Positions 1 through 7,856 are shown, numbered from the stretch's first letter. The stretch: 14,822 nt of DNA from JBNJEM01 sp051745935 (GCA_051745935.1 JBNJEM010000118.1:1-14822); one strand, 5' to 3'. The notes: a model not told the origin generated them from the sequence alone. Made by a program: numbers and translations.

Positions 1-209
1 GCGGTTGCGGGCGGATGCGGGATTTGCGGTTGCAAATTGCGGGATTGTCGCTAAATTGGGTGTCATGGTCGATGGACTTATGTTATTGGATGTGTAGGTA
101 GTAGTTGTATGTAGGGACAGTCCTGACGGACACGGGGGTTTTAGAAAACGTTGGTATTGGCGCTGGAAGTAAGCGGTGCCAAACGCGAGCAGAGGAACGA
201 CGGTAGCAA
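1..209. other. Spacer upstream of rpsO with G-rich TGCGG repeats
   Basis: No gene can be supported here. The first 45 bases carry four copies of TGCGG (6-10, 16-20, 25-29, 38-42) in a G-rich, low-complexity context. One forward frame stays open from base 2 to a TAG at 95-97 and could be the tail of a gene entering from the left, but its translation matches nothing I recognise. A weak promoter-like pair, TTGGGT at 56-61 and TATGTT at 79-84 with a 17-base spacer, lies upstream of rpsO. It matches the sigma70 consensus poorly. Confidence 0.3.
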
Positions 210-479
210 ATGACGATTACGAAAGAGCGGAAGCAAGAGATTATTCAGGAATATCGGCACGACGACGACGATACGGGGTCTCCGGAAGTGCAGATTGCCA
301 TCCTGACGACCCGAATCAACGGTCTCACGGAGCACATGCGAGCCCACCCGAAGGATTTCGCGAGTCGCCGCGGACTGCTGGCGTTGGTGGGGCGTCGTCG
401 CCGTCTATTGGACTATGTCCGGCGGGTTGATCCGCAACGGTACTTAGCTGTGATTGGGCGGTTGGGCATTCGTAAATAG
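210..479 (+). CDS. rpsO: Small ribosomal subunit protein S15
   Basis: The product is the 89-residue S15 protein, which binds the central domain of 16S rRNA early in assembly of the small subunit. The length is exactly that usual for the family. The family hallmarks are visible: DTGSPEVQI at residues 21-29, a TxRI..LT.H...H segment at 34-46, SRRGL at 52-56, and a basic RRRRLLDYV stretch near 62-70 leading to the GIRK end. The ATG at 210 is preceded by AGAGGA at 191-196, a slightly distant but acceptable ribosome binding site. Its neighbour downstream is pnp, the arrangement found in many bacteria, where the two genes are commonly co-transcribed. S15 often represses its own translation; I see no specific motif here that proves this. 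Confidence 0.97.
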   Translation: MTITKERKQEIIQEYRHDDDDTGSPEVQIAILTTRINGLTEHMRAHPKDFASRRGLLALVGRRRRLLDYVRRVDPQRYLAVIGRLGIRK

Positions 480-529
480 GCCCGGCTGGAACGACGCCTT
501 GAGTCCGGCTTTTCAGGGCCTGTCGTTGC

Positions 530-632
530 ATATTTCAGGCGGTCGAATTTGTCCGGATGGAAAGGTGCCCGACGCGAGCCGTCCTCCCGTTGGTCGGACT
601 CGCGGCGGACAACGTCATCCGCGACCGGTATA
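530..632 (+). repeat. 103-bp dispersed repeat, family 1, copy A
   Basis: This stretch in the rpsO-pnp spacer matches the reverse complement of 4184-4286 without gaps over 103 bases, with about 12 mismatches by eye (roughly 88% identity). The last 59 bases are most conserved, with only three differences. The core contains an imperfect hairpin: CGCGA and GTCC on the left pair with GGAC and TCGCG on the right, with a three-base bulge. It is open in more than one frame, but the differences from copy B are not concentrated at silent positions in either open frame I compared, so it is unlikely to be coding. Function is unknown; a small mobile or RNA-level element is possible. Confidence 0.8.
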
Positions 633-648
633 TCGTTTTTCTCTTGCT

Positions 649-695
649 GGAAGCAAGGCTTGCCCGAGGGGTGATGCCGTTTCTTGTTTGCTTCC
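649..695 (+). promoter_or_regulatory. Stem-loop in the pnp leader
   Basis: GGAAGCAA at 649-656 pairs perfectly with TTGCTTCC at 688-695 across a 31-base loop. The element lies 66 bases before the pnp start. In Escherichia coli the pnp leader folds into a stem cut by RNase III and then acted on by PNPase for autoregulation. A comparable role here is only suggested by position; there is no sequence likeness to claim. Confidence 0.3.
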
Positions 696-760
696 GGCGT
701 GTCCGCGCTGGGGTGGTGATCGCCGGCGGTCTATGTCAGGGCCCAAACGATGTTAGGAAA

Positions 761-2962
761 ATGGACGTGAAGGTACGTGTAGAAAAGCAGATTGGCAGAC
801 ACATTCTCTCGATGGAAACCGGACAGTTGGCCCGACAGGCGGCCGGCGCGGTGTTGACGCAGTATGGGGGCACCGTGGTGTTAAGCGCGGCGACCAGCGG
901 GCCGCCGCGACCGGGCATTGATTTCTTCCCGCTGATGTGTGATTACCGCGAACGGTTTGCCGCGGCGGGAAAGTTTCCCGGGGGGTTCCTCAAGCGGGAG
1001 GGGCGGCCCAGCATGAAGGAAACGCTCACCTCTCGGCTCATTGACCGGCCGGTGCGGCCGCTGTTTCCCAAAGGGTTCGTGGATGAAGTTCAGTGCCAGA
1101 ACTTCGTGTTATCGAGTGATCGCCAAAACGACGGCGATGTCCTGGCGATGAATGGGACTGGCGCGGCGCTGATGGTGTCGCCCTTACCGTTCATGGGACC
1201 GATTGCCAGCGTGCGACTCGGTCGGATTGACGGGGAGTTCGTGGCCTTGCCCACGCACGAAGAGCTGGAGTACAGCGAATTGGACATGATCGTCTCGGGG
1301 ACCGACGAGGCGGTGGCGATGATTGAAGGCTTTGCCCGGGAGTTGCCCGAAGAGGTGATGGTGGAGGCCATCACGCATGCTCACGGGCTCATCCGAGACA
1401 TCATTGCCTTGCAGCGCGAGTTGTTTGAAAAGGCGAACGTGGAGAAAGTGGAGTTCGTCCCGCCCGAGGACGATGGCCTGTTTGATCAGCTCAAGGAGAA
1501 GTACTACGAGGCCTTGGAACAGGCGAAGCAGACCGAAGGGAAACAGGCCCGGGCGGACGCGGTCAGCGCCCTGCGTGAACGCGTGGTTTCCGAGATGATC
1601 CCGGATCCCGAGGCGGAGGACGCGATTAGTGAGTCGGCATTGGGGGAGGCGTGGCATCGTTTGGAAGCGGCGGTGATGCGGAACTTGATACTCCGGGGCA
1701 CGCGTCCCGACGGGCGTGGCCACAAGGACCTCCGCCCCCTCACCTGCTTGGTGGATGTCTTGCCGCGCACCCATGGCTCGGCGGTGTTTCAACGGGGTGA
1801 GACGCAGGCGCTGGTCACGGTGACGCTCGGCACGACCCGGGATGAACAACGGGTGGATGGGTTGGTTGACGAGTACTCCAAGAAATTCATGCTCGACTAC
1901 AACTTCCCGCCATTCTCGGTGGGCGAGTGCCGTCCCATTCGCGGGCCGGGACGCCGGGAAATTGGCCATGGCGCGTTGGCCGAGCGGAGTGTTAACCCGG
2001 TGCTGCCGGAACCTGATGAGTTTCCCTACACGATTCGCATTGTGTCGGATATCTTGGAATCGAACGGGTCTTCATCCATGGCGTCTGTTTGCGGGGCCAC
2101 GCTCGGTCTGATGTCCGCCGGTGTCCCGATCAGCAATCCCGTGGCCGGGATTTCCATCGGGTTGGTCAAGGAATCGGAGAACAATTACGTCCTGCTGACT
2201 GACATTCTCGGCGATGAGGACCATTTTGGAGACATGGACTTCAAGATCGCGGGGACGCAGAACGGGATTACCGGCATTCAGCTCGACTTGAAGATCAGCG
2301 GCATTTCCGAAGACATCATTCGAGCCACGGTAGAGCAATCGCGGGACGCCCGAATCGAGATTCTGCGGAAGATGCTGACCACCATTGCTCGGCCCAAGGA
2401 TGATATTTCGCCATGGGCTCCGCGTTTGATCCGGACCTCCATTGATCCGGAAAAGATCGGCGCGCTGATCGGTCCCGGTGGTAAGAACATCCGCATGATT
2501 CAAGAGACGACGGGCACGGTCATCGAAGTGGACGACGAGGGATGCGTGACGGTCGCCGGTACGGGGAAGGAGTACGTGGATCAAGCGCTGGCCCAGATCG
2601 AAGCGTGCACGGCGACGGTGCAAATCGGCAAAATCTATAACGGGCGGGTGACCAGCGTCAAGGATTTTGGCGCCTTCGTGGAAATCTTGCCGGGCCGGGA
2701 TGGACTCTGTCACATTAGCGAACTCTCCGGCGGCTATGTGAGCAGCGTGGGGGATGTCTGTCGTGAAGGAGACGAAATGAAGGTGGTGGTCATCGATGTC
2801 GATGAACACGATCGGGTCAAACTGAGTCGTCGGCGCGCGATGGAAGAACTGGGATTGGAGGATGAAATGGCTTCAACCCCGGAGGGCGCTCACTCGGAGC
2901 GAAGTGATCGGGACCGGGGGCGGCGAGGTCGTGGTGGGGACCGCGGTCGGCGCCGCGAATAG
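761..2962 (+). CDS. pnp: Polynucleotide phosphorylase (PNPase)
   Basis: This 733-residue enzyme degrades RNA from the 3' end using phosphate, releasing nucleoside diphosphates. It works as a ring-shaped trimer and often in a degradosome. Two RNase PH-like domains are present, the first from about residue 5 to 140 and the second from about 320 to 550. The catalytic motif in the second reads DILGDEDHFGDMDFK at 481-495, giving Asp487, Asp493 and Lys495 as equivalents of E. coli Asp486, Asp492 and Lys494. A KH domain follows with GPGGKN at 571-576, then an S1 domain from about 623 to 690. The C-terminus ends in an Arg/Gly/Asp-rich tail. The frame stays open upstream to 557, but that stretch is repeat sequence. 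The ATG at 761 is chosen because conserved PNPase sequence begins there and AGGA lies at 755-758, though the spacing is short. It is probably co-transcribed with rpsO and ends at the terminator near 3164. Confidence 0.97.
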   Translation: MDVKVRVEKQIGRHILSMETGQLARQAAGAVLTQYGGTVVLSAATSGPPRPGIDFFPLMCDYRERFAAAGKFPGGFLKREGRPSMKETLTSRLIDRPVRPLFPKGFVDEVQCQNFVLSSDRQNDGDVLAMNGTGAALMVSPLPFMGPIASVRLGRIDGEFVALPTHEELEYSELDMIVSGTDEAVAMIEGFARELPEEVMVEAITHAHGLIRDIIALQRELFEKANVEKVEFVPPEDDGLFDQLKEKYYEALEQAKQTEGKQARADAVSALRERVVSEMIPDPEAEDAISESALGEAWHRLEAAVMRNLILRGTRPDGRGHKDLRPLTCLVDVLPRTHGSAVFQRGETQALVTVTLGTTRDEQRVDGLVDEYSKKFMLDYNFPPFSVGECRPIRGPGRREIGHGALAERSVNPVLPEPDEFPYTIRIVSDILESNGSSSMASVCGATLGLMSAGVPISNPVAGISIGLVKESENNYVLLTDILGDEDHFGDMDFKIAGTQNGITGIQLDLKISGISEDIIRATVEQSRDARIEILRKMLTTIARPKDDISPWAPRLIRTSIDPEKIGALIGPGGKNIRMIQETTGTVIEVDDEGCVTVAGTGKEYVDQALAQIEACTATVQIGKIYNGRVTSVKDFGAFVEILPGRDGLCHISELSGGYVSSVGDVCREGDEMKVVVIDVDEHDRVKLSRRRAMEELGLEDEMASTPEGAHSERSDRDRGRRGRGGDRGRRRE

Positions 2963-3163
2963 ACCAGCCGCGGGCCTCGGCGGGAACCGGTCCCGGCGGA
3001 TTGCCGCGAAAGCCACGACGATGGGGTCGCGGTGAGGAGAAGGCCATGGCGTGGGGCGAAGTGGACGGATGGTTGGCCGCCCCGTGGAGACCGGACGCTC
3101 GAGGCCACGGCTCGGTGAAATCGGCCCGTTGTTTCTCGGGGCCCAAGGCGGGAATCGGTTAGG
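2963..3163. other. GC-rich spacer after pnp, no gene seen
   Basis: The stretch from the pnp stop to the histidine kinase start (2963-3326) is 364 bases without a supportable gene. Its first ~150 bases are GC-rich. Read in the pnp frame past the stop, they give another 50 or so residues rich in Arg, Pro and Asp before the next stop, resembling the pnp tail in composition. Minus-strand open frames here look like composition shadows. The terminator is listed separately. Confidence 0.4.
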
Positions 3164-3202
3164 CCGGAGCACGCGGCGCCGCGTGCCTCCGGTTTCACTT
3201 TT
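3164..3202 (+). terminator. Intrinsic terminator after pnp
   Basis: The bases 3164-3192 form a long GC-rich hairpin: CCGGAG plus CACGCGGC pairs with GCCGCGTG plus CTCCGG, with a single bulged C. It is followed at once by a T-rich tract (TTTCACTTTT, 3193-3202). It lies about 200 bases after the pnp stop and before the histidine kinase, so it should end the rpsO-pnp transcript and separate it from the two-component genes. Confidence 0.75.
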
Positions 3203-3326
3203 CTGAATCAGCACGTTGGCACGCCTCCTCGGTTCGTGAGGGTCTGGGAAGGGATGGAGCAGTTTCGTCGGTGGATTTCAAAACGCCCTGGATTTCAACG
3301 CCTCCGATTGCAATAGAGGGTCTGGT

Positions 3327-4070
3327 GTGGTGACGGAGAGTTCAACGGATGTGCGGGCAAGGTCGCAAGAGCAGCTGGACAATCTGGTTTCGCATTACCA
3401 GGAATTGGCGGCGTTGACAGGTGCTCTGGCGCACGAAATCAAGAACCCTTTGGCCGTTATCCGCATGAACATGGATTTATTGGCCGAGGATTTTGCCGAT
3501 GCGGAAACCCCTCGCGAGCGACGGGCGCGAGGGAAGTTCGGCGTCGTCCACGACCAATGCACTCGCCTGGAGGCGATGCTGAACGATTTCCTGAAGTTTG
3601 CTCGTGTCCAGTCGCTCGATCTGGAACCAGGCAATCTGAATGACCAGGTGGAGTCGGTGCTGCGGTTGTTCACCGTTCAGGCCCGGGAATCGGGTATTCG
3701 CATTTCACGCCATTTGGATAGCGAGTTGCCGAGCATCTTGTTGGACACGGAAACGTTCCATGCCGCCTTGCTGAACTTGGTCAAGAATGCGATCGAGGCG
3801 ATGCCGGGCGGTGGCACGTTGACGGTCATCACGCGTGGCATGTCCAATGGGGTGGTGTTGGATTTGATCGATACGGGAAGCGGCATGGATGAGAACACCG
3901 CCTTGCACATGTTCGATGCGTTCTACTCCACCAAAGATGGAGGGACCGGCCTGGGCCTGCCCACGGCGCGGCGGATCATCGAATCCCATGGGGGTCGCAT
4001 CAGTGTACAAAGCGATGTCGGGTGGGGAACGAAGTTTACCCTGGAGTTTCCCACCCCGCGGCGGATCTGA
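3327..4070 (+). CDS. Soluble sensor histidine kinase, transmitter only
   Basis: This 247-residue protein has the two transmitter domains of a two-component kinase and little else. A HisKA dimerisation domain carries the phosphoacceptor His36 within LAHEIKNPLAVI, and a HATPase_c domain follows with the N box NLVKNAIEA (150-158), G1 box DTGSGM (182-187) and G2 box GTGLGL (206-211). No membrane segment, PAS or GAF domain precedes it; only about 25 residues lie before the HisKA domain. It is therefore cytoplasmic and must take its signal from a partner protein or a short N-terminal helix. Start: GTG at 3327, with AGAGGG at 3315-3320 six bases upstream; GTG at 3330 is equally possible. The NtrC-type regulator downstream is the obvious phosphotransfer partner. 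NtrB- and ZraS-like kinases share this HEIKNPL form of the H box. Confidence 0.93.
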   Translation: MVTESSTDVRARSQEQLDNLVSHYQELAALTGALAHEIKNPLAVIRMNMDLLAEDFADAETPRERRARGKFGVVHDQCTRLEAMLNDFLKFARVQSLDLEPGNLNDQVESVLRLFTVQARESGIRISRHLDSELPSILLDTETFHAALLNLVKNAIEAMPGGGTLTVITRGMSNGVVLDLIDTGSGMDENTALHMFDAFYSTKDGGTGLGLPTARRIIESHGGRISVQSDVGWGTKFTLEFPTPRRI

Positions 4071-4118
4071 GAACAGCGTTGGGTGGCACGGGCCGAGCAA
4101 GCGTCGCAACACGACGCC

Positions 4119-4134
4119 GTTGCCCGAAGGCAAC
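4119..4134 (-). other. Small hairpin with UUCG loop on the minus strand
   Basis: GTTGCC and GGCAAC form a perfect six-base stem around four bases. Read on the minus strand the loop is C(TTCG)G, the extra-stable UUCG tetraloop in RNA; on the plus strand the loop is CGAA. No T tract follows on the plus strand. It lies 49 bases after the kinase stop. Confidence 0.4.
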
Positions 4135-4183
4135 CAATGCGAGCGGAGACCGTGTGCACCAACGAGGCTACTATAGAGGCTAT

Positions 4184-4286
4184 TATACCGGTCGCGGATG
4201 ACTTTCTCCGCCGCGAGTCCGACCAACGGGAGGACGGCTTGCGTCGGCCCGCTTTCCACCCCGAAGAATCCAACCGCCTGAAATAT
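4184..4286 (-). repeat. 103-bp dispersed repeat, family 1, copy B
   Basis: This is the inverted copy of 530-632. It lies in the spacer between the histidine kinase and the sigma54 activator and ends 48 bases before the activator's start codon. Conservation is strongest in the half beginning at 4184. The two copies sit in the leader regions of unrelated genes in opposite orientation relative to those genes, which argues for a transposed element rather than a shared operator. Confidence 0.8.
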
Positions 4287-4334
4287 ATTGTGCTTCAGAG
4301 GGCTTAATAGATACGTTTCCTGTATCATCAAAGC

Positions 4335-5723
4335 ATGTCCAAAACGAAATCACCTTCCCCGGTTCCAATTCGCATCTTGATTGTCGACAACGACCCGGCC
4401 ATGGCGACCGCCATGGCGGAAAGCTTGGATCGCGAGGGGTACGTCTGCGTCGTCGCCACCTCGGGCTCCGAAGGGGCCAAGCACATTGAGCGGGACTCGT
4501 TTGACGTCATTATCACGGACCTGGTCATGAATGACGTCGATGGCATGCAGTTGCTTAGCTTGGCGAACGAGTACCTTCCGGATGCCGAGGTGGTCATGGT
4601 AACCGGCCATGCCTCCGTGCCGAAGGCGGTGGAAGCGATGCAGCAGGGGGCGTATATCTTCCTGGAGAAACCGGTCACGCCGAGCCGTTTGCGAGCGGTG
4701 GTTGAGCGAGCGGCGGACGCGGTTCGCCTGCGGCGGGATAATCTCGAGCTGAATCAGCGGCTGGACGAGCGGTTCGGGTATGAAGGGATCGTTTTCGGTA
4801 GTCGCCAAATGCAGCAGGTCATGGATCGGGTCCGCCGGATTGCCCCGACCGATGCCACGGTGCTGATCACCGGCGGAAGTGGTACGGGGAAAGAACTCAT
4901 TGCTCAGGCGATCCATCAGAATAGCCCTCGAAAGGGCAAACGCTTATTCCCCATCAACTGTGCGGCGGTGGCGGAGAATCTGGTTGAGAGCGAGCTGTTT
5001 GGACACTTGAAAGGGGCGTTTACCGACGCGCGGACGGACCGAGTGGGGGCGTTTGAGTACGCCAATGGCGGAACGCTCTTTCTGGACGAGGTGGGAGACA
5101 TGCCGCGGGCGACCCAGACCAAGTTGTTACGGGTGCTCGAAGAGAACCGGATTACGCGCGTCGGGGACAATAAGCCGATTGACGTGAATGTGCGCGTCCT
5201 CTCAGCCACCAATCGCAGCCTGGAGGAAGCCGTTGCCAACGGCGATTTTCGGGAAGACCTCTATTACCGCCTGAAGGTGGTCACCGTGGATTTGCCCCCT
5301 CTGGCAAGCCGTCCCGAGGATATTGTGCCGCTGATGGAGGACTTCCGCCGACAGTTTGCCAAGCATCATCGCAAGAACACCGAACGGTTTTCACCAGCCG
5401 TGCGCCGGCGATTCTTCAGCTTTGATTGGCCTGGCAACGTGCGGCAACTGCGTAACGCCGTCGAAACCATGGTGGTCTTGGATATCGACGGGGTGCTCGA
5501 CATCGACGATTTGCCGCCCGAGTTGGCGGATGCGCGGCCACGAGAGGGGCCCGCGTCCGGCGGTTTGGACCATTTGATTGGACAGCCATTGGATACCTAT
5601 GAGAAACACGCGATTGGCGAGACGTTGAAATTGACCAATGGCAACCGGGAAGAAGCGGCTCGGATTTTGAATATTGGAGCCCGAACACTCTATCGCAAAC
5701 TCGAAAAGTATGGCCTCAGTTGA
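4335..5723 (+). CDS. NtrC-family sigma54-dependent response regulator
   Basis: This 462-residue activator has the standard three-domain order. The receiver domain spans residues 12-125, with acidic Asp18 and Asp20, phosphoacceptor Asp62, Thr90 and Lys112. The AAA+ sigma54-interaction domain covers about 150-375, with Walker A GGSGTGKE (180-187), a loop reading GAFTDA (227-232) in place of the usual GAFTGA, Walker B GGTLFLDE (245-252), sensor I ATNR (291-294) and WPGNVRQLRN (365-374). A Fis-type helix-turn-helix ends the protein (about 420-462). It should bind enhancer DNA and use ATP to open promoters held by sigma54 RNA polymerase once phosphorylated by the upstream kinase. The ATG at 4335 fits the receiver start, but no clear Shine-Dalgarno precedes it. 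Targets cannot be read from the window. Confidence 0.95.
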   Translation: MSKTKSPSPVPIRILIVDNDPAMATAMAESLDREGYVCVVATSGSEGAKHIERDSFDVIITDLVMNDVDGMQLLSLANEYLPDAEVVMVTGHASVPKAVEAMQQGAYIFLEKPVTPSRLRAVVERAADAVRLRRDNLELNQRLDERFGYEGIVFGSRQMQQVMDRVRRIAPTDATVLITGGSGTGKELIAQAIHQNSPRKGKRLFPINCAAVAENLVESELFGHLKGAFTDARTDRVGAFEYANGGTLFLDEVGDMPRATQTKLLRVLEENRITRVGDNKPIDVNVRVLSATNRSLEEAVANGDFREDLYYRLKVVTVDLPPLASRPEDIVPLMEDFRRQFAKHHRKNTERFSPAVRRRFFSFDWPGNVRQLRNAVETMVVLDIDGVLDIDDLPPELADARPREGPASGGLDHLIGQPLDTYEKHAIGETLKLTNGNREEAARILNIGARTLYRKLEKYGLS

Positions 5724-5822
5724 GTCCGGAACCCCCAATAATCGTGAAGTCCATCGGCACGGGCTCGGGTGGGCAAGTATCGAAGTGGCGCTGGACAACG
5801 AGTCACGGCCGGAACAACAAAC

Positions 5823-5903
5823 AACGCTAAACGACGCGGAGTGGCGTGTCTGGCCGGTTTGTAGCGGCGAGCGTGAGCCACCACGCAAACAAGCTCGTGG
5901 CAT
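5823..5903 (+). repeat. Dispersed repeat, family 2, partial copy before mutL
   Basis: Bases 5841-5903 match the reverse complement of 12071-12133 over 63 ungapped positions with about 10 differences. Weaker, gapped likeness continues left to about 5823. The best-kept part includes GTCTGGCCGGTTTGTAGC. The right end keeps a short hairpin, CCACG...CGTGG. The second terminal hairpin seen in the complete copy at 12165-12187 is not recognisable here, so this copy is truncated or decayed. Confidence 0.75.
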
Positions 5904-6002
5904 CCATGCGGGCTCCCGTGTCCAAGTTGTGCAGCGGCGCCCGTGAACGGCTACCCCGCGAGTATCCCCACGATGAACACGGATTTCAATGGACAAGCTT
6001 TC

Positions 6003-7856
6003 ATGACCGCTGATGACCGAGACATCCGCAAGCTGCCGCCGAGTGTGGTCAACAAGATCGCGGCTGGAGAAGTCATTGAACGGCCGGCGAGCGTTGTGAA
6101 GGAACTGTTGGAAAACTCGGTTGACGCCGGCGCCAGTCAAATCGACGTGTCGATTGAAAAGGGAGGGGCCGCGCTGATTCGGGTCAGCGATGATGGTCGG
6201 GGGATTCCGTCGAAGCAGTTACCGTTGGCGGTCGCGAGTCATGCGACCAGCAAGATTCGGGACGCGGATGAATTGTCTCATGTTGGCTCCTTGGGTTTTC
6301 GGGGGGAAGCGCTGGCTTCGATCGCGGAGGTGAGTCAGTTGGTGATCCGCAGTCGCGCTCGCGGCGCCGATGCTGGCGCGGAGCTGGACGTGTCTGGCGG
6401 CGATGTGGGACAGGCACGTCCCCTCGGGTGTCCGGTGGGGACGACCGTTGAGGTTCGAAACCTGTTCTTCAACACGCCGGTACGCCGCAAATTCCTGCGG
6501 ACCGCCCAGACGGAGATCGGGCACGCCAACGAAGCCTTCACCCGGATTGCACTGGCCCATCCGGAACTGCACATGAAGATCCAGCACAATGGCCGGGTGC
6601 AACACGACCTGCCGGCGGCCGATCGGTGGTTGGATCGAATCACGGCCTTCTTTGGCCGGGACTTGGGAGATAGTTTGATTTGGGTGGAATCGGAACAGCA
6701 AGGGGTTCGCTTGCGAGGCTACGTGGCGGACCCCAGTGTCAGTCGCGGCAACAATCGGATGCAGTACGTATTGCTGAACGGCCGGCACATACGTGATCGT
6801 TCGTTGCAGCACGCGTTGAGTGAAGCGTATCGGGGGCTGTTGTTGACTGGCCGGTTTCCGATCGCGTTTCTGCGGTTGGACATATCTCCCGAATTGGTTG
6901 ATGTGAACGTACACCCCGGCAAATTGGAAGTTCGCTTCGTCGACGGCCATCGGCTCTACAGCATGCTGCTTGGCACGCTGAGGAAAAAGTTCCTCACGAT
7001 GGACTTGACCGCTCGCGCGACAACGGACGAAGCGTCGCCGCGGGCCGCCGCTCAGGGACACGATCGCGAGGCGGCCCAGCAGCATCGGCAAGCAACGCTG
7101 CAATGGGCGCGTGGTGAGACGGCGCCGTCGGATTCTTCGTCGACGGCTTCGCCGCCGGTAAAGAACCCTTCTGCTTCGGTTCCTCCCTTTCGGCCATTTG
7201 GTTCCGAGCCAGCGCCCCGTTCCGACGCGCGGGCGGCGGCACCGCCAACCAGCGATCAACAGTCCGCCGGGGGGTCCGAACCTCAGGAACACGCGGGCAT
7301 GCAGATTCACGATCGGTATTTGGTGGCTGAAAGTGAAGATGGTTTGGTGGTGATCGATCAGCATGCGTTGCATGAACGGATTCTGTACGAACAATTGCGT
7401 GAACGAGTTTTGAAAGGAGCTTTGGAGTCCCAACGGTTATTGGTGCCGGAGCCGGTGACATTAACCGGCGACGAAGTGGCCACCATACTGGAAGCCCGCG
7501 ACCTGTTGGCTCAGCTGGGGATCGAAGTGGATGCCTTCGGCGGGGATACCATGTTGGTATCCTCGTATCCCGCGATGCTGGCCAATTTGAAGCCGGCGGA
7601 GGTATTGCGGCAAGTCGTGGAACAGTTGGTTGCGAAGGGTGGATCGCCCGACCGAAGCGACCTGCTGGACCAATTATTGCATATGATATCATGTAAAGCG
7701 GCGGTTAAAGCGGGTGATCGGCTTTCAACGGACGAAGTCACCGCGTTGCTCCAGCAACGCCACCGTTTCCACGATACGCATCATTGTCCGCACGGACGGC
7801 CGGCGGCTTTGTTGTTTACGAAAGAAGAGTTGGAGAAGCGATTCAAACGGGTTTGA
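6003..7856 (+). CDS. mutL: DNA mismatch repair protein MutL, nuclease type
   Basis: MutL couples mismatch recognition by MutS to strand removal. The N-terminal GHKL ATPase shows Glu34 and Asn38 in KELLENSVDAG, DDGRGI (63-68), ATSKI and GFRGEAL (98-104). A Pro/Ala/Ser-rich linker spans roughly residues 335-435. The C-terminal dimerisation domain carries the endonuclease motif DQHA(X)2E(X)4E (452-463), an ACR-like SCKAAVK, CPHGRP (595-600) and a terminal FKR. These metal-site motifs mark the self-nicking MutL class rather than the MutH-dependent E. coli type. The frame is open upstream to a GTG at 5943, and an ATG lies at 5973. I chose the ATG at 6003 (617 residues) because family likeness begins just after it, and GGA at 5991-5993 is well spaced. 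The leader carries a family 2 repeat. Confidence 0.95.
   Translation: MTADDRDIRKLPPSVVNKIAAGEVIERPASVVKELLENSVDAGASQIDVSIEKGGAALIRVSDDGRGIPSKQLPLAVASHATSKIRDADELSHVGSLGFRGEALASIAEVSQLVIRSRARGADAGAELDVSGGDVGQARPLGCPVGTTVEVRNLFFNTPVRRKFLRTAQTEIGHANEAFTRIALAHPELHMKIQHNGRVQHDLPAADRWLDRITAFFGRDLGDSLIWVESEQQGVRLRGYVADPSVSRGNNRMQYVLLNGRHIRDRSLQHALSEAYRGLLLTGRFPIAFLRLDISPELVDVNVHPGKLEVRFVDGHRLYSMLLGTLRKKFLTMDLTARATTDEASPRAAAQGHDREAAQQHRQATLQWARGETAPSDSSSTASPPVKNPSASVPPFRPFGSEPAPRSDARAAAPPTSDQQSAGGSEPQEHAGMQIHDRYLVAESEDGLVVIDQHALHERILYEQLRERVLKGALESQRLLVPEPVTLTGDEVATILEARDLLAQLGIEVDAFGGDTMLVSSYPAMLANLKPAEVLRQVVEQLVAKGGSPDRSDLLDQLLHMISCKAAVKAGDRLSTDEVTALLQQRHRFHDTHHCPHGRPAALLFTKEELEKRFKRV

Noticed and set aside
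557..760. In-frame upstream extension of pnp by 68 codons
   Set aside because: The extension translates the family 1 repeat and has no likeness to PNPase N-termini; the ATG at 761 fits the family.
1184..1969. Long minus-strand open frame (261 codons) inside pnp
   Set aside because: It lies wholly antisense to conserved PNPase coding sequence and is explained by high GC content. The same applies to the 404-codon antisense frame within mutL and the 345-codon frame antisense to the C69 gene.
2817..3214. Overlapping minus-strand open frames of about 100-113 codons
   Set aside because: They are Pro/Arg-rich shadows of the pnp tail and GC-rich spacer, with no recognisable domain.
4084..4098. Sigma54-like promoter: TGGCACG with GC at the correct -12 spacing
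   Set aside because: The -12 half reads GAGC rather than TTGC, and the site is about 240 bases from the activator start. A second TTGGCACG at 3216-3223 before the kinase lacks the -12 GC altogether. Too weak to annotate.
5939..5955. GCCCGTGAACGGYTACC shared with 12257-12273
   Set aside because: A 16 of 17 match is expected roughly once by chance among all pairs in a window of this size, so it cannot be called a repeat on its own.
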